Below, piece by piece: positions 57,019-64,000 of a stretch of 64,000 bases of DNA. The notes under the pieces are model-generated. The model did no database searches and was not told the origin of the DNA. It was given only the letters and a program-made list of their open reading frames with translations. Numbering within the stretch: position 1 is the first letter of the stretch; every line of letters begins with the position of its first letter. The stretch comes from Suillus spraguei (lineage: Eukaryota; Basidiomycota; Agaricomycetes; Boletales; Suillaceae): positions 1-64,000 of the forward strand of contig JABCPU010000363.1 in NCBI GenBank assembly GCA_016800925.1, written 5' to 3'. The position numbers were made by a program, and so were the translations under genes.

Positions 57019-57724
57019 AAGCTACAACATCTCACCCACCGTCACTAAAGCCTGTCAATGCTATCAGCAACATCATGTCAACTCTTGTAAATCATGTTCT
57101 TCCTCAGGTCCACAATGAGCAGTTCAAGGAGTGTTGGAAGACAGTTTAACTGCCATCTCATGTATTGCGTGATAGTAAGCCTTCCAATTTTTGATTCCAA
57201 TTGCTATTTTTTTCAATATATCATTTACAGATCATTGTATCTCAGTCTCGGCCTCCAACATTGAAACCATTGTGCCTGTAGTTACCTCCACCTCATCTTT
57301 ACCATTGTTGTCCTGATCAGACAGTGTGTCATATACCAGATCTCAGACCCCATCTCCACTATGGTCTCCCATTCATGTCTCCATACCTCTGGATCTCTGC
57401 AGCTAGCCTGCTAGCCCTGCGCACATCCTAGTCCACCCTGAGCACAGTCTCACCCATCACTATGTCCAGACTTTCCCTCCTCTGATATCTGGGACATCCC
57501 CACCACATCTGATCCTTGTCCATGTCCTATCCAGATCCTGGATCTCCCTGTGTTCATCTCTGGACATATTCCTGTGCCACGTGCATTACCCCATGTAGGG
57601 TATGTCCTTGTCTCCAGCTCTCGGTTACCTCTGTCTCCGTCTTGATAATCTATTCCATACATATCTCATCTCTGAGTTCATATACTTATGTTCCATCAAA
57701 CTAACTAATGTGATTCCACATGCT
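57019..57724. other. coding debris, unassigned
   Basis: Short protein-like stretches (LKPVNAISNIMSTLVNHVLP; QVHNEQFKECWKTV) separated by stops suggest an old transposon or gene relic. The pyrimidine-rich part from 57240 to 57600 has no recognisable product. Confidence 0.35.
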
Positions 57725-58199
57725 TGTCACGAATTCCAAATACAAATCATTACTCTTTTCTCAATTTTCCTAAAGTGTCTAAACCCAGTGCTAAGACAAA
57801 CCCAAATCCTATCGAAATCCCCATATCCACTTCTATAACCAAACTTCCTGATGAAGATGAAGAGATCTTTTATGATGCTATCGGATAAGATAAGATAAGA
57901 TAGTATCATGTGATCTTAGAACCTTCTAGAATATGATGTCATAACAATGTCACAACTATCACATTGTACGATTCTTGTTTCTATTTAATGATTGGCTAGT
58001 AGTTTCAAACTCAGTTTACATCTCAGTTTCAATATGTGTATATAGTTAGCTAGTTTCGCTGTAGTAGTTCTTTAGTTCAAACCTCTTGTATCTACATCTG
58101 TAGCAATCCAAGACGTCCTTGCTCTTCTCTCTTCTTGTGATAACCTTAGTTTGAGTCCTAGTCTCTGCCCTTGTGTTAATTTGTTTGTGGGTTGTGACA
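57725..58199 (-). repeat. solo LTR, family C, copy 1 (475 bp)
   Basis: On the minus strand it begins TGTCACAACCCACAAA and ends GAATTCGTGACA. The 5-bp direct repeat ATGCT flanks it (57720-57724 and 58200-58204). It matches 59751-60225 in inverted orientation at roughly 90 percent. Confidence 0.88.
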
Positions 58200-58415
58200 A
58201 TGCTACATACATAACCTTGGACTTTGCTTACTGATCCATACATATGTTCCCTACAGTATGTAAACTCGTACTTGTACTCTAGCAGACCTCAGTCTGAATA
58301 TTGATGTTTTCCTATTGATTGTTTTCCTGTTGCTTGCCTTCTGCTTTCTATCTTTGTACCTCCTATACTTCTCATGTCAATATAACTCTGTTACATTCTC
58401 ACACTTGGGCTCCGG

Positions 58416-59364
58416 TGTAAAGATACAACCTAACCTGGGCTGTAGATAAACTACCTTCTAAGTTAGTATGTGAGTCTTGCACTCTGTCTAGTCTGCTTCA
58501 CTTGTGAAAACAAGAGTGTTCAACCCTAAAGGGGGATGCCTATTAGTATGGTCAAGTTCAAGTCAAACTTATGTGCAAATGAAGTGTCATGGTCAGCGGT
58601 AAGTTGCCGCGGTCAGTGATGATGCTGCCAGAACTAGCATCGTAAGTAGCAGTACTACTGTGGTCGAGATATAGTCAGAAACAGTTGTGTCGAGCAAGCG
58701 ATGTCGAGCGATGATATCAGCGGTAGCGGTAAGGTTGCAAGTGGTGCAAAGAAACAGTAAAGAAGTCTGCGGTACTTTCAGCAGTAAAGTAGCGGTGTGT
58801 GAGAAGTTCAGTCAAAATAACAGACAAAAGTCCAGTGGTAATGGAGAACGAGTGTGATCGATTAACAAGCGATAAGGAACTTTAAAGACTACATCTACTA
58901 CTGGGTGGATCCAGAGCTAGACAATAATTCTGACCTATAGTACATGCAATAATGTAAAATCAGGTACTGTATCATGCGGGGTACGCGGTGCTTATATCCT
59001 AAATCGTATGTACTTGGAATACTCTAGGTGAGATCAGTAGTGCTCGAGTGTAGTAACCACCATATGTAAACATAGCGCAAGGTGCTGCGGTATGAGGCAA
59101 CATGTAATAAGACTTGCTGTGGAATCAGTGATAACGAACATAAACAAATGATGCACCAAATGGAGCTATGCGGATGCGGCAAGGACATGGAGGACATCGG
59201 TACATGGAACGAGGTGCAGCAGTCGGTACAGTGTGCGGTAAGCATGGGATGCTGCCAGTAATGCTAAAGGGGTAAGACAGCCATGGACAAGTGGTAACTC
59301 CTATAGACATGAGACAAGTGTCAAAAGATAAAGTTTTAAGCCCAGCACCAATATGTTCATTACA
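58416..59364 (+). repeat. solo LTR, family B, copy 4 (949 bp)
   Basis: It begins TGTAAAGATACAACC and ends TTCATTACA. It aligns end to end with copy 1 (50860-51825). The flanking 5-mers do not match, so the insertion may be old or rearranged. Confidence 0.75.
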
Positions 59365-59750
59365 GCACGCTAGCGTTAACCCTTGACACCCGTTAAATGT
59401 GGTTGCATACACAGGTTGCAAAAGAAACTGTCTCCAGTTTACCATCCACAATGAACAATTTGGATGGAACATAAAGTTAATGTGTGGAATGCAGTGGCTC
59501 TCAAATGTATTGATGAACTGGACTTCAATGAAATGACACTGTAGAGCCACTATGTGCACGTGCACTTTTATAACCAATCCTGTTTTTACAGAGGTTTCAT
59601 TGAATGGTATACACACAGTTGTTTCAAATACAGGTGGTGGGGAGGCACTCCGGGATGAGTTAGCATTGTAAGGTAGTCAGGTGTGTGTTCTGACGCATTC
59701 AATGGAGTGTGTTCAACTTCCTTCAGATTATTCAAATTGTGAGTGGTGTG
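59365..59750. other. unassigned sequence
   Basis: No supported gene. Short frames on both strands have no family signature; probably transposon interior. Confidence 0.35.
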
Positions 59751-60225
59751 TGTCACAACCCACAAATGAATTAATGCAAGGGCAGAGACTAGGACTCAAA
59801 CTAGAGTTATCACAAAGAGAGAGAAGAGCAAGGACATCTTGGATTGCTACAGATGTAGATATAAGAGGTTTGAACTAAAGAACTACTACAGCGAAACTAG
59901 CTAACTATATACACATATTGAAACTGAGATATAAACTGAGTCTGAAACTACTAGCCAATCATAAAATAGAAATGAGAATCATACAATGTGATAGTTGTGA
60001 CATAGTTATGACATCATATTCTAGAAGGTTCTAAGATCACGTGATACTATCTTATCTTATCTTATCCAATAGCATCATAGAAGATCTCTTCATCTTCATC
60101 AGGGAGTTCTGTTATAGAAGCAGATATGGAGATTTCAATAGGGTTAGGGTTTGTCTTAGCGTTGGGTTTAGATGCTCTAGGGAAATTGAGGAAAGAATAA
60201 TGGTTTGTATTTGGAATTCATGACA
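59751..60225 (+). repeat. solo LTR, family C, copy 2 (475 bp)
   Basis: It begins TGTCACAACCCACAAA and ends GAATTCATGACA, opposite in orientation to copy 1. The flanking 5-mers (GTGTG and CATGT) are not an exact duplication. Confidence 0.82.
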
Positions 60226-60688
60226 CATGTGTGCTTCATGTCTGTTTGTGAAACTTACGAAAATTGCATGGTAATTTGTCTAGAATTCTGTCATTGAATT
60301 CGTCAATGTAGATATTGAGAGGAAAAAGGGCTATGGAAGAGTAAGTTGATGAGTTTGTGAAGCTGCTGAGTTCAGGTCGACCAATGCTGTGCATGGGAAG
60401 AGACTATAACGTGGTGGACACAATTGCGCCCGAGGCCGGCGGTAACTCGTGCTTTATATATGTAGATATCATTATATATACCCATTTGATTTGTTCACCA
60501 GTCCACTGATGTGAGGGGACTTATTTCAACTTGCAAGTATCGCACCAATAGGAAAGTAAACGAGGTCGTCTATTCAAAGCTATCTGGATCTACAGATGGT
60601 CCAAATGAGGCGGTGTAGTTGATGTCTCTGGCCAGATATAACACGTAGAACTAATGGCAAAAAGTAGAGGTGTCCTAAGTCATTCTAC
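60226..60688. other. unassigned sequence
   Basis: No gene is recognised. The sequence is AT-rich around 60455-60485 and then featureless up to the MITE. Confidence 0.35.
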
Positions 60689-60947
60689 ATCAGGAAATTC
60701 ACACATTCCTTAACATGCTTAATCAGCTTAACTCACTTATCTCAAAACTTGTTTGCTCTCTCTCACATCATTCACCTGGCATATCGAGTGCGAAATACAA
60801 TAAAACATGTATATTAATATATCTCAACTTTTTTTTCTGAATTCATTCACATTGAAATTTGGACAAGTAGATTCAATTTCACCAAGGCAGTTAAGTGTAA
60901 ATAAGTCCGCATAAGGGCACGTCAAGGAATGTGTGAATTTCCTGATG
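60689..60947 (-). mobile_element. MITE, copy 2 (259 bp)
   Basis: This has the same family as 48663-48935, in opposite orientation. The ends are CATCAGG and CCTGATG, flanked by TA on both sides. The left terminal repeat differs from the right at a few positions near CCTTAACATGC. Confidence 0.9.
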
Positions 60948-61058
60948 TAGGTGTAATTACGGCTTCTACCGCGATCAATTCAACCTGCACAGTGAGCGGC
61001 TCACTACGCAGTGAATATCAAGGATTCATCCGTTCTCCGATGCTGATGGCACCGACTA

Positions 61059-61135
61059 GTTGTCAGGTCAAATCAAATTAAGTCAGTCAGTACTGACTGA
61101 CTATTTTTGGTCAACACTGACTGACACCTGACAAC
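61059..61135. promoter_or_regulatory. palindromic element upstream of peptidase-like gene, copy 2
   Basis: The same GTTGTCAGGT / ACCTGACAAC arms as copy 1 enclose a longer perfect palindrome of 22 bp (61081-61102, repeating AGTC then GACT about a TA centre). Copy 2 has one more AGTC unit on each side than copy 1, so the symmetrical expansion was kept in both halves. Confidence 0.5.
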
Positions 61136-61355
61136 ACTGAGATTCAGAAATAACACGCCAGGATCAAAAGCAAACCATCTCTTGCCACATATTATCAGGA
61201 AGTCGAATCCTTGCACTCGCGATGACTCGGATCACAACTATCTCGTCATTACTTTTTCGAGGGAGACTGACGTGGCTGAGGTGCTCAACATTGTCATCGC
61301 GTTCGCTATCACGTATATAATCGAGTATGATATGACTTTCCAGTAAGTCACGGTC

Positions 61356-62831
61356 ATGTTCTCCTTTTCATCCTTGTTGGTACTCCTGACTTTCTCAATG
61401 ACGGGATCACCCGTTGAAGTTCGCAATTCCTTCGTCACCCTCCCCATGACCAGGAGGCCAACATTCTCCAATGTTACTGACATCTTGCAGCACGATGAAA
61501 CTCGTGTGGCGACCTTTATGGAATACAGCACGCATGGCCGACGTGCTGATGTCCCTTTGCAATACACCATGGATGTGGGCTACACCGTATCAGTTAACAT
61601 TGGCTCGCCCCCCATAACATGTAAGTTCAACACTGAGAAAACATGCGGCTGCTAACGTATTATTGAAGACAACTTGCTTGTCGAGAGCTCTAACTCGATG
61701 ACATGGATTGGTGCCAGAAGTCCGTACGGGAGCCTCACCAGCCTCACCACTGGATATTCTGCGGCGGTCGATTACAATTTTGGCACCTTACAAGGTATGA
61801 CATACAACAATAACAATATCATAAGTTTGAAAATACCTATGATTGGTATCTATAGGAACTGTGTTCCAAGATGTATTGAGTTTCACTGATGGGCTCACCA
61901 TCAACGCAATGCTATTTGGTGTTGCTTCGACTCCGCTTAACATCGGTTTTGACGGTACCCTTGGCATCGGGCCTAGAGGATCAAGCCGCTCCGCGATACA
62001 AAATGAAAATATCCAAGGAGGCACGATCCCGTCTGTCACTGACCTCCTGATTTGGCAAGGTACCATTCGTCAGTCCGTTGTTGGTATCCTTTTCAAGCCC
62101 ATCGTTGCGGATTTTGTCAACGAAGGAGAACTCAACTTTGGTGGAGCCGACCCTACCAAGTACATTGGCAATCTTAAATACGCGTAAGGCACCTCGGTCT
62201 CTGGGTCAATCAAGACTAATAGTAATTGTTTTGTTCAGTAGGATGGCCACCACCGCCCGCTCATCGCTGCATTGGGGTATCAATCAGAGGATCTACTACG
62301 GCAATGTGGAAATCATGCCCCGCACCGCTGGCGTTGTAGATTGTGGTGCCACCTTTCTTTACATTGGTTCCGGTGTGTATTTAGAGTGCAGCGAGTAACA
62401 ATGGTCTCATCAGCGTTCGATAGTTGCCTATGAGAGGTACCGGGCTGCAACCGGCGGCATTGTGAATGCGGCAAATGGTCTTCTCCAGATTTCTGATCAG
62501 CAGTACAATCTCCTATTTCCATTGGATTTCTATATTGGCGTGGTGCGTCAATTCTGTCAGCCCTCACACCCATTGTTCACCATTTGCACAGCGAATATAC
62601 ACTCTCAGCCCTAATGCGCAAATATGGCCTCGTTCTCTCAACCACATTGTGTTTGGCGTCGATCACGATGATATATTTCTCGTCATTAAAACCCTTCCCG
62701 CGAACAGTGGCACAGAGTGTAACTTTATTATCGGCTACGTATTCCTCCAGCGCTTCTACACTGTGTTCGATGCCCACAGATCCCGGGTCGGTTTTGCCGA
62801 AACCGAGCACACTTATGACGACACCAACTAA
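61356..62831 (+). CDS. secreted aspartic peptidase-like protein lacking the first catalytic Asp
   Basis: It resembles polyporopepsin-type A1 peptidases of wood-decay fungi. MFSFSSLLVLLTFSMTGSPV is the signal peptide; the propeptide includes MTRRPTFSNVTDIL. The first lobe reads YNLLVESSNSMTWIGA where the family has DTGSSNTW, so the active-site Asp is Glu. Then GTLGIGPRGSSRSAIQNEN, TIPSVTDLLIWQGTIRQSVV, ELNFGGADPTKYIGN, LHWGINQRIYYGN and the second motif VVDCGATFLYIGS keep the second Asp but not Thr-Gly-Thr. The end is YVFLQRFYTVFDAHRSRVGF and HTYDDTN. Introns fall at the same places as in copy 1 and the spliced frame appears open. Proteolysis is unlikely; binding or regulation is possible (inference). 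Confidence 0.85.
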
Positions 62832-63212
62832 TATGGAATTGCCAAAGTATACGGAGCATCGTTTTGCAGACGCAAAGCAGCATACGAATTTGAATATACG
62901 GACTCTTCTCAAACAGGCTATGGAGGTTACTTGAGTTTCTGTATACTACGATTAGAATATAGCAATACCAGTGAGCGCGGCTCGTCTTGTAGAAGTGAAT
63001 TCTGTGCGAGTTTCCGTCTAGTACTATAGAAGATTTCTTTTGTGCATCAATACGTGGTATATTTATTATTGTCGTCTATCCTGTCCTGCATCCGAGTCTG
63101 AGTGCATGGTACGTTGCAGATGTCCAAGAGTGTTGTTCAGACAAACCATAGAGTAGGTCAAGAGATTAGCGTCAACATCCGACTGCTCTCTACGAACCTA
63201 CAAAATAGCTGA

Positions 63213-63348
63213 ACAGATGACCTGCATTGATGAAAGGCCACCAAGCGGGATAATTTGAGATTATGGCCAGAATGTAAGAGGAGAAGGTGGACGAGTGACG
63301 ATAGGAGATACTGACAACGTGAATGAGATCGAGAGATGGTGATTAATT
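63213..63348. other. spacer
   Basis: Short flank between the duplicated segment and the LINE tail; nothing recognised. Confidence 0.4.
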
Positions 63349-64000
63349 ATTATTTATTTATTTATTTTTTTTTTTTTGATCCTTGTTTATTGTCCGTTGG
63401 GGCTATGCCCTATGATGGACACTACCTACTGTACATCTAATCTATTCGTATATGCTTTGGTCCGTTTTTTGGTTGTCTATGCTATACAGTGGTCCTGGCT
63501 TGCGCGCGGACGTTAGGGCCTTCTTCAGGCTCTTGATATGATTTGTGCGACTTGTTGTCGCGTTTCCTCTATTCCTTCTCCTTTTCCGCTGGGGGGGTTA
63601 CATCTCCGAAGGTTTGTTCCAATCTTCTCGTGCGCGCGATGTACGTCAACGTTGCTCTCATTCCCTTGCTTTCGTTCAGCAGGTACTCGATTTTGCATTG
63701 TCTTGCTCCGACTTCTTTCCTCATTTGTTCTCTCTGGTTCACGTATGCTGGGCAGACTAGGATGAAGTGGTGTACCGTTTCGTCATGGTTTTCGCATGCT
63801 GGGCAACGCGCCGTTGGGGATTTCGCTATTCGTTTGAGGTGTTTGTTGAGCGCTATATGTCCCGTGCGGAGTTGAAACATCAGTGAGCTGTGACGTCTCG
63901 GTAGCTTCTCTATCTTCTTTGCAAACTTCTTTGATGGTGCTGACGTGTCGACTGATTTGAGCAGTGTGTAGCGCGGTGAGTTCTCCATGATGGTGGTGGC
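63349..64000 (-). mobile_element. LINE (non-LTR retrotransposon), 3' end
   Basis: On the minus strand the coding end (63988-63569) is followed by about 190 bp of 3' untranslated DNA. It then ends in a tail of 15 A and TAAA repeats (plus-strand T-rich stretch 63349-63379). Such a tail marks the 3' end of a reverse-transcribed insertion. The element continues beyond the window edge. Confidence 0.8.
63569..64000 (-). CDS. LINE ORF2 C-terminus (after reverse transcriptase)
   Basis: The partial frame is open to the window edge. It reads HSSLMFQLRTGHIALNKHLK, then CPACENHDETVHHFILVCPA and YVNQREQMRKEVGAR, ending TPPAEKEKE. The C-x2-C-x8-H-x4-C pattern following TGHI.LN.HL is the zinc-knuckle-like end of fungal Tad/I-type LINE polyproteins, which contain endonuclease, reverse transcriptase and often RNase H upstream. 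No stop interrupts the visible 140 residues. Confidence 0.8.
   Translation of the reverse strand, partial: ATTIMENSPRYTLLKSVDTSAPSKKFAKKIEKLPRRHSSLMFQLRTGHIALNKHLKRIAKSPTARCPACENHDETVHHFILVCPAYVNQREQMRKEVGARQCKIEYLLNESKGMRATLTYIARTRRLEQTFGDVTPPAEKEKE

Larger units (their letters stand above)
61011..63212 (+). repeat. 2.2-kb segmental duplication, copy 2
   Basis: This matches 45957-48140 in direct orientation, ending at CAAAATAGCTGA. It includes promoter palindromes, peptidase-like gene and 3' flank. Confidence 0.93.

Overview
This is DNA from a filamentous basidiomycete, most likely an agaricomycete. Genes are split by many short introns (about 45-65 nt, GT...AG). Recognisable proteins include a CxC1-type KDZ transposase, questin-oxidase-like proteins and polyporopepsin-type aspartic peptidases. 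The window is a gene-poor accessory region: a few sound metabolic genes lie among transposon debris and broken copies of housekeeping genes. No rRNA, tRNA or CRISPR array is supported.

1-7.4 kb: weakly supported or decayed genes (coiled-coil proteins, a Ser/Thr-rich membrane protein), then a well-preserved phosphomannomutase gene (6291-7382, minus), the first step committed to GDP-mannose.

7.5-17.1 kb: the most unusual architecture. Three inverted repeats are nested one inside another around a common centre near position 12.18 kb: 261 bp of a major-facilitator transporter gene (outer), 578 bp of an HNH-like gene (middle) and a 52-bp repeat (inner). The transporter gene is split, with its 5' part at 7497-9166 (minus) and its 3' part at 16610-17069 (plus). 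The core holds an XRN1 5'-3' exoribonuclease fragment with frame breaks. A 1.03-kb Tc1/mariner element with a broken transposase sits in the right arm.

17.5-24.7 kb: decayed or 5'-truncated, intron-containing pieces of RPN6 (proteasome lid), GMP synthase and AP-3 sigma, interspersed with coiled-coil and disordered proteins of unknown function.

25-38.9 kb: a minisatellite, then a two-gene KDZ transposon. One gene encodes the transposase fused to a C-terminal Ulp1-type cysteine protease (31271-35527); the other is a companion gene of about 4.3 kb (25726-30047). Upstream lie two questin-oxidase-like genes, one truncated and one complete.

39-48 kb: mostly empty sequence with one small secreted cysteine-rich protein, an intact O-acetylhomoserine sulfhydrylase (43403-45329) and the first of two aspartic-peptidase-like genes.

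48-61 kb: a nest of solo LTRs from three families (one inserted inside another), two MITEs in opposite orientation, and fragments of repeated coding families including two RecQ-like DEAH motifs. This block separates the two aspartic-peptidase copies, which lie in a 2.2-kb segmental duplication (45957-48140 and 61011-63212). Both lack the first catalytic Asp motif. The window closes with the poly(A)-tailed 3' end of a LINE.
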